A stretch of DNA of 64,000 nucleotides from NCBI GenBank assembly GCA_002914845.1, contig JXTC01000031.1, forward strand, positions 1,020,503 to 1,084,502, written 5' to 3'. The translations under genes and the position numbers were made by a program. This document shows, in pieces, positions 25,393 to 37,733 of the stretch; the stretch's first letter is position 1; each line of letters opens with the position of its first letter. Under the pieces are notes generated by a model that was not told the DNA's origin, searched no databases, and saw only the letters and a list, made by a program, of their open reading frames with translations. Source of the stretch: Trema orientale (taxonomy: Eukaryota; Streptophyta; Magnoliopsida; Rosales; Cannabaceae).

Positions 25393-27596
25393 TGTCACGC
25401 CCCACATCCGAGGACGTGCGCCGCATACCTATAAGGCAAAGCCTTATAAATATGCAAGGCATCTATCTACAATTCATAAAAATAATGAATAATTAAACTC
25501 TAATAAATACCACTAAATTATGTATAACCCAATAATTCTATTAAGTCTCCAAATATTGAAAATTAACTATACAAAAAATATACTGTAATATAACAAATTT
25601 GTGCTAATTGATCTTTCCAGTCTTCATATTTTCCTAATAAAAATGAATGACTTTCCATCTTTCATTCATGGACTCAAATGTATCCCAATTACCTAGATAA
25701 GTTCTCCTGTAGTGAACCTCTTAACGACGGTTTTTAGTACCTGGGAAGGAAAAATAAAAGAATGAGCTCGACATCTCAGTAAGTAACCAGTAACATTAAC
25801 TAGCTGGATCAAGTATATATCGTTAAATGACATATTTCAAAACAAAATCAATTTCAAAATGTAATAATTTTCAAGATAATCAAATGAGATTGTTTGAAGA
25901 GTCACTTTAACAAAAACATGAAGTAAGTTTTCAAAATTTGTCGTTTTATTCTCATTCGATAATCAGTAACACTTTCAAATCACTTCTCAACAGTTTTTTG
26001 TGACTATGGCCACACTTAACCCCTGTGACTAGGTCCACATTTACTACACTTAACCCCTATAACCAGGTCCACATTTACTACATTTGACCCCTGTAGCTAG
26101 GTCCACATTTACTACATTTAACTCCTGTAGCTAGGTCCACATTCAGTATGTACTGTCCATATATAACCCCTGTGGAATGGGTCCACATTGCATAGTCACT
26201 GAAGAGAGTTTCAAAACACAGTCATATACAATAACAGTTCAAAAATAATTTCACTTTTCTCATTATATCATTGTAACCATTTCTTAACAGTTTTTATGTA
26301 ACAATATTCAATAACAATATCATATACTTGATCCATAGTTTTGTGCAAAATAATTATCAGATAGAATCAAAATACTTTTTAAATAAAGCGATTGTTTCAA
26401 TAAAATTATTTTCTTTCAATAAATAACTTATTTGCAAAAAGTATATTTTTACTTGAAATCATATTTTTAATAAAATATTCTATAAACATAAGTTCATTAG
26501 AAACAATAAAATATTTAGTTTTTGTACAAAAGTTACTAGAAAAGATCAAATGTTACTTACCTCGTTCGCTTTGCCTATTTAATCAAAATAATCAACATAA
26601 CTTCTCAAATACCTATTATCACACAAATCATATATAAGTATCACAATAATAAAATCATACTCTAATTACACTAAAAGTATTGATTACTTACTGCCCATGC
26701 ATCTTCTATAATCAACTTCATAGCTATTCCCAATAATGTCAATTTTGTACGATTCATAATAATTCTAACATCACTCTAAAAATCACCAAACTTAGAGATC
26801 ATGTTCTACAAGTCATGGGATCCTAAGAATACCAAGAATATGGCTATAGGGTCTATAGGTAAGCTCCACACAGTCGGACAAGCTGCAGCCACGTTTTACT
26901 AAAAGTACCCAAAGTTTCAGATTTTTTCAGATTCGTAGTACTCACTTTAATTAGCTATAAATCTCTGGTTATAAGTCTATTTTTGACAAATTATATACCG
27001 TTAGAAAGATAATTCAATAAGCTTGTTAACCATATTAAATATGACCTAATTAGACTAGTAAAGTCCCTGAAAAGTCAGTTGCAATTTCTGCTGCGTTTTT
27101 ACATCTTAGCCTAAAACTCAAAAATTCATAACTTTCTATTTACCAAACCAAATCACTCAAAATTTGTCTTGTTTGAATCCTAATATCAATAGACTTTATC
27201 TTATATCAGATTTATCTTAATAATTCATAAATTATTTATGGACAAATTAAAATCCTAACCCTAGACATGCAATTCCAATCTCCAAAAATCTAATTAGTGC
27301 ATATAGACTCGATAGATTACAGTTAATTACCTTAACATTCGAATGAATTGAATCCTCTTCTTATTTCTCATTCTTCTTTGAAACTATATGACTGCCTCTC
27401 TGCCTTTCTCATAAAGCATACGTATAAAACTGAGCAGATTATTAATCTTAGGGTTTCTTAAAGGGTCTCTAATAGAATTACCAATGTATCCCCAAATAAT
27501 ATCTATTAATCAAGAGCTCTTTTGTCTTTTCTTTTATCTTTATATTTTTTATTTAATACAAATAAACCCTTTCTTTTAAAAATACGGGTTGTCACA
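25393..27596. mobile_element. Solo LTR (2,204 bp) inside the RT domain of the LINE
   Basis: It begins TGTCACGCCCCAC and ends GGGTTGTCACA (TG...CA). It is flanked by ATATT (25388-25392) and ACATT (27597-27601), a five-base duplication with one mismatch. It interrupts the LINE codons for the conserved SLCN-VYK block, and deletion restores them. No open frame is seen. A set of about five ~38-bp tandem units with the landmark TAGGTCCACATTTACTAC sits at about 26010-26190. The long GTGACA-ended LTR suggests the gypsy superfamily. Confidence 0.82.
26010..26190. repeat. Tandem ~38-bp units inside the large solo LTR
   Basis: Units of the type CCCCTGTAGCTAGGTCCACA followed by TTTACTACATTTAA repeat about five times with substitutions. 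Such short tandem arrays inside LTRs are common. Confidence 0.75.
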
Positions 27597-29597
27597 ACAT
27601 TGCACAAACTAATAGGGCGAAAGTCTGAAACATGTCTGGGAGATGAGACTTTAGGATTTAGGATCACATAATTTTTATTTAACTCATCCATTGAGGTTGA
27701 CTCATTAAGGATACTGAGGCAAAGAAGAGAAACTCGATCACCAACTATGTTCCACAACTTTTGGTAGAAAATAATCTTGAAACCATCCGGACCAGGTGCT
27801 TTTGTTGGACCCATGCTGAATAAAGCCTCTTTAATTTCTTCCTCCTTAAAGGGCTCTGACAAACGTCGATTCATTTCATCGTCTACACGAACTGCCAAAC
27901 TCTCTAGTAGCTCGATCTAAACTCTGAATACTTGGGCAATTGGAAGTAAAGATGTTCTGAAATTAATCCTCAACAACCTTAGTAATATCCTCAATCTTGT
28001 CTCTCCACCTTCCATCCTTATCTTCTAGCCTGCAAATAGCATTCTGTTTCCTTCAATGTGAGGCTTGCTGATGAAAAATTTTTGTATTAGCGGCCCTTGC
28101 TTTGAGCCATTTTACCCTCGACCTTTGTCTCCAGTAGTACTTCTCCTCTAGCAGTAAGCGGTCAATTTCTTTATTAAGAGTTCGGAGTCGCAACACATTT
28201 TCACAAGTTTGGTCAGACACGGCAAGCACTTCTACTTCTTTCCTCAAAGAATTCAGTTTCTTTTTAACCTCTCTAAATTTCCTAGAACTCTACCTCTTGA
28301 GATCCTACGCGTACCCCTGAAGACCAGTTAAAAAAGAATTTATGGACCCATCAAAAGTATGATTAGCCCAAGCTTCCAAAATAATCTCAGGACACTCAGA
28401 GTCTTTTAGCCACCAAGGTTCAAATTTGAAGCCTCTCCCCTGCCTATCACCCCATCCATCACTCGCCCTACCCTCCAAATCCAGCAGAACAACCCTATGA
28501 TCAGAACCCCAAAACTCTAAGTTTGTAAATCTAAAGTTGGGAAAAAGATCAGTCCATCGACCATTTGCAACAGCCCTATCCAACCTTTCTTGAACATTTG
28601 CCGTAGCCTCCTTACTGTTATTCCACGTCAAACACGGCCCCACAAAACCCAATTCGTCTAATCCGCAATCTTCAAGGACCTCCTGAAACTAAACCATAGA
28701 AGAATCACTCTTATCAGACCCTCCTAATTTTTTGTTGAAACTAAGAATGGCATTAAATTGCCCCCATACAACACCATGGAGCATCTACATGTACGTGGAG
28801 ACGTCTAAGGAGATCCCAAGTATGGCGTTGGTGATAAGAATTTGGATTTCCATAGACCCTCGTGAACCTCCAAACTCTATCAACCTGTAAATAAATCATA
28901 CAGTCCACATGGGACTTAGTGCAGCTTCGTATATCAACTCGCCACTCTTCATCCCATATCAGTAATATACCTCCGCTTCTTCCCTCACAGTCAACATGAA
29001 TACCATTTATAAAATCCAGTTGTGTTTTAATAGCAATGGCTTTAGAGCTCCAAAGCTTTGTTTCCATCAAAAATACCAAATGAGGACGATAGCTACAAAC
29101 TAAGTCCCGTAGCTTATGGAATGCTCCGGGATTCCTCAGGCCTCGGGTATTCTAAACTAAGGTATTCATAATAAAACAGTAATATTAGTTACCTCACAAA
29201 GGACCTTCCGTTGTTTTAGCAATAGCTCTCCATCATCTCTGGTTATAGTACGCTTCTTCGACTGATTAATCTGATTGACCGGTGCTTTGGACTCATTTTT
29301 TGGCTTGCCTTGACTTCTAGCAAGCAGCTTTCAGTTTTTCCTCTATTTGGGACCGCCATCCTTATCACGCCCAGAGCCGAAGACGAAAGCAATTCCTACC
29401 GCTGTGTTGTTCAGAGCCACTTCCTTGTCTTTTGGAATGTTGAGGCCCAAAGGCCCATTACTGCCAATTATAAACTCACCCACAGAAGGAGTAGAAGAAG
29501 GTGGGCATAGATTAGCATCTTTGTTAAGTGGGTCAAAGGAGGGTTTGGGTCCAAAAGTAATTAGGCCTTTACCATTTTTAATGCCCTCGTCTAGTAC

Positions 29598-30608
29598 TTA
29601 ACTAGAACTCACCAGCTCATTTGATATACTCGGGTTATAAGTGAGATTCAAATTTGAATTTGAATTTGACTTTGACTTTGAGGGTAGTTTCTCCATGAAA
29701 GTCACACCTGACCTGGGTCCTTCCTCAACTACTGCATCAACTACTGCTGAGATTTGTGGCGAAAGCTTCACGGAAGGGAGAACATTGGGCCTTGTGAACG
29801 TCATCCCTGTCGACACTCGACCGGATTCGCCAAGGTTGCCCATTAGTAGTGTGGATCTTTCAGACCCGTACAGCTTCGATGCTTTGAGCCACTTCCTGTA
29901 GCAAAATTTTCCAGAGGCAATCTGTTGCTGTGCTTCATGTGAGTAACACTCCCTTGCTACATATCTAATAACGCTGCAAGCAAAACAGAAATCGGGTAGT
30001 TTTTCGTACTTAAAATCCACCCAAAGTAGTGGGCCATTTGTCCCCATCCAAACCTTTGAGCCATGCATGAGAGACTGTGAAATGTCTATCATTACCTGAA
30101 CCCGAAGATATCGCCCCCAACAACATCCGTTCTTGTCCGTATCAACTGCAATACATCGCCTGATCTTGTTGCCGAGGAAACGTCCCACACCTTCTGTCAT
30201 GATATGGAGCGGGAGATTGAAAATGCGGACTCAGAACTTGACAAATCGAAAAACGTCCATTTTGGAGCTCTCTCTGTCGTCGAACTCTTTGAGGACCAGT
30301 AAGGAATTGTGAAAACACCAAGGTTCATTTTCAAATACTCGCCTCTTATGAATTTCATGACCAAACGAAAAAACAAATGTGTCTGGTCCAGTTTCCTTGA
30401 TGTCCAAGCCATTCTCAACCTTCCAGGCTCGTGCCATTACTTCCTTAAAGACACCCCGGTTGAACGACTTTTTTGAGAAGACTCTCCCGATAAGTCCTAG
30501 CTGCAGGTCATCCGCTCCTCTTGTGAGTAAAGATTCATCTAGCACACCCTTGTCCTTTTCACTAATGCTCAACGCGCTCCACTTCTCCACGATGTCATCC
30601 ATAATCAT
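29598..30608 (-). pseudogene. L1 ORF1, one premature stop (DUF4283, zinc knuckle)
   Basis: This would be the RNA-binding gag-like partner of ORF2. The start is MDDIVEKWSALSI. A DUF4283 domain follows (GRVFSKKSFNRGVFKEVMAR, ENEPWCFHNSLLVLKEF). An in-frame TGA near 30232 replaces a Trp before VRIFNLPL. The frame is then open to the natural stop at 29598, about 336 codons in all. The zinc knuckle near 29950 reads CFACSVIRYVAREC, with Tyr where the metal-binding His belongs. Confidence 0.85.
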
Positions 30609-30747
30609 TAACTAGAACAGAGAAAGAGGAAAAGAGAAAAATAGAGATAAGAGTCACAGAGGACTTAGCCAGCGTCTAATAGCTTTTACACTCGGCACGC
30701 TCCACCTCTCCACGATCTCTCTAAACTTTTGCTGGGATTGTATTACA

Positions 30748-31100
30748 TTTATACCTTATATATTAATACTTTGTCTGTTTATATCTCATGTTTTGGTTAT
30801 TAACAATATTGACCTTTAGATTTAAAATCTTTTACAAATTTATACCATGACACTAATTTAGAGCAATTAATTTACTAAGATGATTAAATGAACTTATTCT
30901 CGAATTAATTCTTATACATTTTATTTTTAATTTTTTAAAGAACATCTTGCTAAATTAACTGTTCTAAATTAATGTCAGAGTATAAATTTATAACATATTT
31001 CAAATCTAGGGCCAATATTGTTAATAACAAGAATACAAAGTATAATTTAAATAAAAAATCAAAATATATGATATAAAAGTGATAATATCACTTTTTATAA
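30748..31100. mobile_element. Foldback MITE next to the LINE
   Basis: The left arm, with GGTTATTAACAATATTG, an AGATTTAAAAT-like block and GACACTAATTTAGAGCA (30795-30870), is mirrored on the right (30960-31040), giving a nearly palindromic element of about 350 bp. The outer ends are AT-rich and poorly fixed. The LINE target site is at or next to its left end. Confidence 0.6.
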
Positions 31101-32194
31101 TATGAATACATTATACACATATCAAGTATTGAAATTGGTTAGTATAAAAGAGGTAAAAAAAAAAAAAAAAACATTTGTCGTTCCTCATTTGAAAATGATT
31201 TGACCCTTTTGTCTTTTTATTTAAAATTAATTTGAAAATGATTTGTCCCTTTTGTTTTTTTATTTAAAATTAAAAGTTAGTAATTAATTAATTCTTTTTT
31301 TTTCAATTTTTATATATGCTAACTCATTGTGTTCTCTGACAAAAGCCCTCTCTCTCTCTCTCTCTCTAACTTTAATTTTAGTACATTTGTTATTATTTGT
31401 TTTTTTCTTTAAAGTCTTACGTGCGTGTTCTAAAACAAGATTATAGCTACCTGTTTGTGTTTAGTGATTATTGTAATCTTGGAATTTCAGAAAACAAACA
31501 TGCCTTTATCGTTAATCTAGATAAATAAATAAGTAAAAATGTGGTTTTTAGCAAACGAGGTATTTACGGCATCTTCCTGTCCATAAATTGTTAATTTATA
31601 TAATTATTAGAAACATATATAATATATTATTTTCAGACGTACCTTCTCCAATTGATTTTCTNAAATAATCAAACATGAAGAAACAAACAAAATCAGTTTG
31701 ATCAAGCTCCAAGTAAATTTGTTTTTTCAGAAAAAAAAGTGAGAGAATAAAAACTTTGACAGTTGTAAATGAATTTAATGAGTGCAACTCAAGATTGAGA
31801 ACACATACAAAAGTTTTTTTTTTTTTTTTGTTTTTTTGTTTTTTTTTTTTGCTGGGAAGAACACATACAAAAGTTAAAACAAAGAGAAAATGCACAGTTT
31901 AGAACTTCAAGATTAGCTTACCTTTCCAAAGTGAGAGAGAAAGAAGACAATGCATGGTTTTGGAAAGTCAAATAATCAATGTCTTCTCTCCCAAAGCTTG
32001 AAAAATAAAATGGAATACAGAAGAAAATAACTTGTGGTCCACATTGTAACTATTCTGTAAAGCAGCTATATTTCTGTTCTGAAAAAGCTTCAGCCAGCTG
32101 TGCCCATATCATCTAATAATAATGTAATCTAATCCAATATTCACTGCAAATTTAAGACCAAAGGTTACTATCAACTAAAAAAAAAAAAAAAAAA
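31101..32194. other. AT-rich spacer; no gene seen
   Basis: It contains a 44-bp tandem pair (landmark TTTGAAAATGATTTG, 31189-31272), a (CT)n run near 31350, long T-runs near 31817-31850 and one undetermined base at 31662. No coding potential was recognised. Confidence 0.5.
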
Positions 32195-32841
32195 GAGGTT
32201 ATTGGCACTATTAGTCCTCAATCTTTAGCTATTTTGACATATTGATCCTCAACTCTTTTTTTTGTTCCATTTAAATCCTTAACCTTATAATATAGGAGCA
32301 TATTGGTCTATTTCCATTTAAAAGCTTATTTTTTCCGTTGGTTACTAACGTGGGAATCACCAACCCTTTCTCCAAGGATATTTTGCGGAATTAAGAAAAA
32401 AAAGTAATAAGACAAATATTAAAAAAAAAGAAAAAAATAGAAAAAGGCAACTAAAGATACTGCAAAATAATAATTACTCAACTTTTAACTTTACAAATTA
32501 TATTACAATTAAAAGTTGTAATAGAAAAGTTAAAAATTAGGTAATTGTAATATAATTTGTAAAGTTAAAAGTTGGGTAATTATTGTTTTGATGTATCTTT
32601 AGTTGCCTTTTTCTATTATTCTTAGAACAATTATTATAAGTGAGAAAAAAAATAGAAAAGAATTGGAGGCGGCTATAGTAGGAGCGCCCCTACGTAAGGC
32701 CCCTGTTTATACACCGTTTGATGAGAATCTGTGGGGAATCTGTTTATACACAGATTCCCATCAAACGGTGTATAAACAGGGCCTTACGTAGGGATGCCCT
32801 TACTGTAGATACGCTCGAATTGGAGGCGGCTATAATAATAA

Positions 32842-32872
<31 letters not shown>

Positions 32873-33165
32873 TGTTGTGAAATATTGATTGATACAAGTT
32901 GGATTTGATTGGTTAAAGGATTTTTTTCTTTCTTTTTTTAATATTTGTCTTAATATTTTTTTTTTCTTAATTCTACAAAATACCCTTGGAAAAAGGATTG
33001 GTGATTCCCATACTAGTAACCAATGGAAAAAATAAACTTTTAAACGGAAATGGACCAATATGCTCTTATATTATAAGGTTAGGGATTTAAATGGAACAAA
33101 AAAAAAGCTGAGGACCAATATGCCAAAACAGTTAAAAATTGAGGACTAATGGTGCCAATAACCCA
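32195..33165. mobile_element. Long foldback element with ~210-250-bp inverted arms, carrying a nested MITE
   Basis: The left arm from GAGGTTATTGGCACTATTAG (32195-32445) matches the inverse of the right arm ending TGGTGCCAATAACCC (32925-33165) at most positions. An inner inverted pair (AACTTTTAACTTTACAAATT at 32479, mirrored near 32550-32575) forms the core. The MITE copy 3 lies between the core and the right arm. No transposase is present. Confidence 0.85.
32669..32816. mobile_element. Mutator-type MITE, copy 3, nested in a foldback element
   Basis: Same family as 13956 and 15220, with GCGCCCCTACGT near the left end and the inverse ACGTAGGGATGCCC near the right, but with a shorter and more palindromic middle. 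GAATTGGAG flanks it on both sides (32660-32668 and 32817-32825). The identity runs on into GCGGCTATA, giving an 18-base direct repeat (32660-32677 / 32817-32834). Confidence 0.82.
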
Positions 33166-33297
33166 AAAGAGAAAAAAAAAAAAAAAAAAACAAAAAGGTA
33201 AGACCAGAGGTGGTTATGAGGTTATGAGGAGGGCAAGGCATGTGCATTAGATCCAGCCTTGTTCTCATCACATATTTCACCAAAAGAGAATTTGAAA

Positions 33298-33333
<36 letters not shown>

Positions 33334-33643
33334 AATGAGAGCAAAATATATTATTAGATTTTAGCAAGAGTCCAAATGACATATATTCTTTTCTTTGGTG
33401 CCCATGTACCTCATATCATGTCTCACATTATCTTTTTTTTCCTTTTTTGTAAGTTGTAACTTTCCTTTTTTTTTTTCTTTTTTCTTATTTTATTTTATTT
33501 TTTTCTTTTTTTTTTTAAATTTTATTGTATGTTCATAGAATCATAATACCTCATAACCGCTTTAAGAGTTGATAAAAGTATTGTTAAGAAAAAATTTCAT
33601 CCTACCACTTTTTCGTTTTACTAATTCATAATATTCAAATAGA
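33166..33643. other. AT-rich spacer with homopolymer and (TA)n runs
   Basis: It has an A19-type run near 33175, (TA)n near 33303-33330 and T-runs near 33430-33520. No gene was recognised. Confidence 0.5.
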
Positions 33644-33656
33644 GCAGTGTTAAGAA

Positions 33657-33863
33657 TTTTTTTTTTTTTTAACAAAATAGGTTGACTCAAGTGATAAGAG
33701 CACCTATTATCTGGGATCTCGGTTCTAGGTTCGAGTCACAATGGGATAGACGTAAAAACCTATTATTCCTAATGGTGGAATGGGAAATAGTAGTAAATAT
33801 TTTTCTTTAAATTGTAATAAGTGAAGGACATTAATTAAGTCGCATTTTATTAAAAAAAAAAAA
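33657..33863 (+). mobile_element. SINE upstream of the TBL gene
   Basis: Box A-like GACTCAAGTGATAAGAG is followed by box B GGTTCGAGTC, then an A-rich tail (A12 near 33852). The flanks repeat GCAGTG(T/C)TAA(G/C)AA at 33644-33656 and 33864-33876, with two mismatches. It is about 207 bp and differs in sequence from the SINE at 14797. It lies about 400 bp before the TBL start codon. Confidence 0.82.
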
Positions 33864-34275
33864 GCAGTGCTAACAATAATTGTGCCATGTATTTAGTCAT
33901 CCTCTTAACGAGACCCATCACATAAGCATGTTATCCGGTAAGAATCTAAAAAATTCATTACAATAGACGATCTTAATTAATAAAAAAAATTTAATTGTTT
34001 AATCTAATAGATAGGGTAACACAATTTATCAGGTCACTACCGAGAATTGTAGTGTACAGACAACACGTCTTTGCATTAAGCGTTCTTCAACCACCTTAAT
34101 AAATAAGAGAAAACTCTCACAAACAGGTCCTGCCAAAACACCGTTTGGTTTGTTTTGAGGGGGGGAAAAAAAAGAAAAAGGCTGCTAAATCTCAACACTA
34201 ACACTAAGCTCCCTTTGTTCTGTCTCTCTTAAATCTTTGAAAAAGGGTTTTGCTTGGTCTGTCTTGTGACCAATA

Positions 34276-37200
34276 ATGGTGAAGGAAATGAGACTTGATT
34301 CAAACCCATTACCGGTGCACAAGCACAAGAACTTGTTTGTGAAGTTCGCAGTGTCGTTTCTCTTGATGGGTCTCGCTTTTCGTCTCTTCTTTCCTGATTC
34401 ATTTACATTTTCCACCCAGTTGGAGACCACCTCCATTGCAGAGGACCAAACAGAGTCCCCTGTGGCTTCCTCCCCAAATCAAACGCCTCTTCCCTTTGTT
34501 CTTCCAGATAATGAAATCCAAATATCTCAGAATGGTAAGAAAAGGGTATTCTTTCTTTTTTTTATTATTATTATAATTATTATTTGTTAAAGTGCTAAGT
34601 TTTGAGGTTTATGGGTCTAAATTATCAGTGTGGTGTGGATGTTATATACTCCAGTACAGCTAGATCTTTCAACTCTAAGTAAACATTTTTATTTATTTTT
34701 TATTTAGGCAGTAAGCGTTGGGAAGTTCCCATTTGGATTGTGTTCAGAGAATTTTTGCATGTTATGAAAATTCTTTATTAAATTTGTATTCTTGATTTTC
34801 CTGATTTTATCTCATAGTTTGCAGATTTAGAGAATGAAGTCAAATCAAACCATGGTAACTGAAAATAACACTAAGCCAGGTTAATCCCTTAAAACAAAAT
34901 CTAGCTTCTGAATTCACTAGGGAACACAAATAGATGTACAATAGTTCGTTTTTAGTAGTTTGATTTCAGTTATCTGAACTGTTTTTTCTGTTCTATACCT
35001 CTTATGATAATCTTTTATTTGGACCAGCTTTTTCAAAAATAAATAAATAAATAAAATTTTACAAAATGCAGAGACAGATTCAAAGTCAGAGGCAGTAAAA
35101 TGTGACATATTCAAAGGAGACTGGATACCAGACTCATCAGGTCCAAGGTACACCAATGAGAGCTGCCATGTAATAGAGTCTCATCAGAACTGCATGAAGA
35201 ATGGGCGCCCTGATTCAGGTTACTTCTACTGGAGATGGAATCCAAGGGACTGTGAAATTCCCAGGTTCAGTCCTGAGAGATTTTTTGATCTAATGAGAAA
35301 TAAATCATGGGCCTTCATTGGTGACTCCATTTCTCGCAATCATGTTCAATCATTGCTCTGCATACTCTCTCAGGTACATTCTAAAATTTTCAACCCAGGA
35401 AAGTAGCAAGTTCTGTTGTTATTGGGGTTAGCCTCAAACTTTGCTTTTACTTGGTTCTTTTTTTATCTTTGAATGGAGATCTGTACTTAAAATTGTTACA
35501 TTCATTCATATTTCTTTTCTTTTCTTCTCTTTTGTTTTGTTTTGTTTTTTTTTTTTTTCTAAAGTGAAAAGGGCTATGTAGGTTTTGCCTCATGAGTCTA
35601 TAAACTAATAAACAAAAATTAGGTTATGTTTTACTTTTATGTGAGCATCAACATTCCATAAAAAAAAAAAAAAAAAAAAATTGCTTGTTCTTATGGTTTT
35701 TGTTGACTATTATAGAAGCTTAGCCGCTATATTTTTATTTTCTTTGGAAATTGAATAGTGGCCCCAGTGAACTAAATTATGTCGAGGGGACATTGGTCCA
35801 TATGTGCTAGATTTGTCTATTGATTTATTTGTGGAGGACGTAGATGGCCGGCTGGAAGTCTTCATTCCTCTCCACACGCCTGTTATATGGAACTTGTGTA
35901 TTATATTATTAGTTGTGGGGTAGGGTCTTTAATTTATTTAAATTACTTCATAATTCTATCTAGCTACAAAGGGCTTCAAGGTTTGGCTTCCATGAAACGT
36001 TTTTATCATACTACGGCAGCGACGCCCAAATTTTGCAACAAAAATGATGTTTGTTATCGTTTTCAACCACATTTTATATCAAAGTGGGAGCATATCATTT
36101 GAAGTTCAACCGTGCTAAATCATCTTATGCAAGTTTTCAGGGCAAAAAACGAGTGTCTGGATAATTACTCCAGCAATTTCTTCAATGGTCAAAGCCCTGC
36201 TTTTTAAATAGTCATGGAGTCTTTTCTTGGCAGGTTTACCTACCATTTTGTAATGATAAAGAATCATTATTGCTTTTTAAATTTCCATGTCTTCTCTAGA
36301 TCTGTAATTATTAAAAACTCATGCTAACAACTCTTCCTCTGTTTTGTCTCATTATTAGCATCTCATTAGTTCACTAGAAAATAGAAATGTCCATCTTCTT
36401 TGATGCTTTTGTGGGTTCCAACCCTCAAAAGACCTCCAGCTAAAAAAGAGGCTAAATGGGATTTTATCGCTGAAATTCTGTGCTAAAAAGTCACTAAAAA
36501 GTTCCATAGAGAGGTTTGGATTTATCAATTTAGACATGAGGAGAAATTATCCAAACCTGGTATCTGTTTGAGGTTTAAAACAATGAAAAGCCAATACAGC
36601 TGTATATGCCTTCTGCTTTGTGCTTCTGCAATATTCTTCACGTATTGTTTCTGTCTGTATGTTATCTGTTCCACCTGAGTTGTATCTTTAATATGAAAAA
36701 CTGGATATAACTGGGGCCTGAAATGTACGGTTGAAGTATTGTATTTATACTTCTGTTTAGCCCTATATAGAGCAAGGTCCTACAACACCATACCAAAACC
36801 TGACACGTCAAAGTAGTCTCACTGTCTCAAATTATTATTTGGTGTGTAATTATATAGCACCAAGTATCATATGTTGGTTTTTAACTTTGATCATAAGGTC
36901 CCACAAATGGTGTTTGATTAAAAATTTCGTTGAATTGTGTCCCATAGGTGGAACAAGCTGTTGAAGTTTACCATGACGAAGAATACAGGTCCAAAAGATG
37001 GCATTTCCCTACTCACAACTTCACTCTTTCAGTGATTTGGACTCCATTTCTCATAAAGGCGGACATTTTCGAAGATATGAATGGAGTGTCTTCAAAGGAA
37101 ATCCAGCTTAATCTTGACAAGCTCGACAAGCTTTGGACGGATCAGTACGAGAGTCTTGATTACATAGTGATTGGTGGCGGTAAATGGTTCCTTAAAACTG

Positions 37201-37733
37201 CGGTTTACCATGAAAATGACACGATCTCAGGCTGCCATTACTGCCCTGGGAAGAACCTAACTGACTTGGGATTTGAGTACGCCTACCGCAAAGCAATTCG
37301 TGAAGTTCTAAACTTCATAACAGGTTCCAAGCACAAACCCGTTGTGTTCTTAAGAACTACAACGCCGGATCACTTTGAGAATGGAGAATGGTTCAGTGGA
37401 GGCTACTGTAATAGGACAGTTCCCTTTAAAGAAGGTGAGGTTGATATGAAAGATGTGGATACTGTAATGAGAAATATTGAGTTGGAAGAATTTGAAAAGG
37501 CTGCCGAAGTTGGGTCCAAATATGGGGTTGTTTTGAAGCTATTAGATACAACCCGTCTTTCTTTGCTGAGGCCCGACGGGCACCCGGGTCCATACCGGCA
37601 ATTTCACCCGTTTGCTGAGGATGAAAATGCTAAAGTGCAGAATGATTGTCTACATTGGTGCTTGCCTGGGCCAATAGACTCTTGGAATGATTTGGCGATG
37701 GAATTGTTGGTCAATGGTGATAAATATCGGTAA
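34276..37733 (+). CDS. Trichome birefringence-like (TBL) protein, probable cell-wall polysaccharide O-acetyltransferase
   Basis: Three exons: 34276-34534, 35072-35373, 36948-37733 (1,347 bp, 448 residues), with GT-AG introns and an open frame across both junctions. A single membrane anchor (about residues 17-37, KFAVSFLLMGLAFRLFF) after a short basic cytosolic tail fits a type II Golgi protein. The TBL domain starts at CDIFKGDWIPD (C97). The GDS motif is at 170-172 (FIGDSISRN) and the DxxH motif is D420-C-L-H423, with a Cys pattern typical of the family. TBL proteins transfer acetyl groups to wall polysaccharides. The sequence looks closest to the AXY4/TBL19-22 group that acetylates xyloglucan, but that assignment is from memory of the family and is only moderately sure. 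The length is normal and no breaks are seen. Confidence 0.92.

Larger units (their letters stand above)
22155..29169 (-). pseudogene. L1 ORF2, broken (endonuclease, RT, zf-RVT, RNase H)
   Basis: The enzyme would nick target DNA and copy the LINE RNA there. In coding order: an apurinic-type endonuclease from the start codon at 29169 (NTRGLRNPGAFHKL, FLMETKL, GGILLIW, 29150-28300); RT with PTKAPGPDGF (27800), DFRPISLCN (27615), KLDMSKAYDRVEW (25180) and FADD (near 24880); zf-RVT (PPKIKIFIWRAVHNILPT, near 23050; CVRCRDGIED near 22970); and RNase H (LNVDAAIHEGRGCMGAG to ESDCFNAILAIQ, 22600-22380). A Trp at about codon 6 is now TAG, and further frameshifts follow. The coding region is interrupted at SLCN|VYK by the 2.2-kb solo LTR and at NKALLAK|QGWR by the 0.7-kb solo LTR. 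Confidence 0.9.
22117..30733 (-). mobile_element. Full-length L1 LINE with 13-bp target duplication, broken by two solo LTRs
   Basis: A non-LTR retrotransposon on the minus strand. Its 3' end is an A-rich tail (T-run with TTA units at 22117-22140). The flanks repeat GGGATTGTAT(C/T)AC at 22104-22116 and 30734-30746, with one mismatch. It has the two-ORF plan of plant L1 elements: ORF1 with DUF4283 and a zinc knuckle, and ORF2 with endonuclease, reverse transcriptase, zf-RVT and RNase H. Removing the two solo LTRs and their duplications leaves about 5.7 kb, a normal complete length. Premature stops and the insertions inactivate it. Confidence 0.93.
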
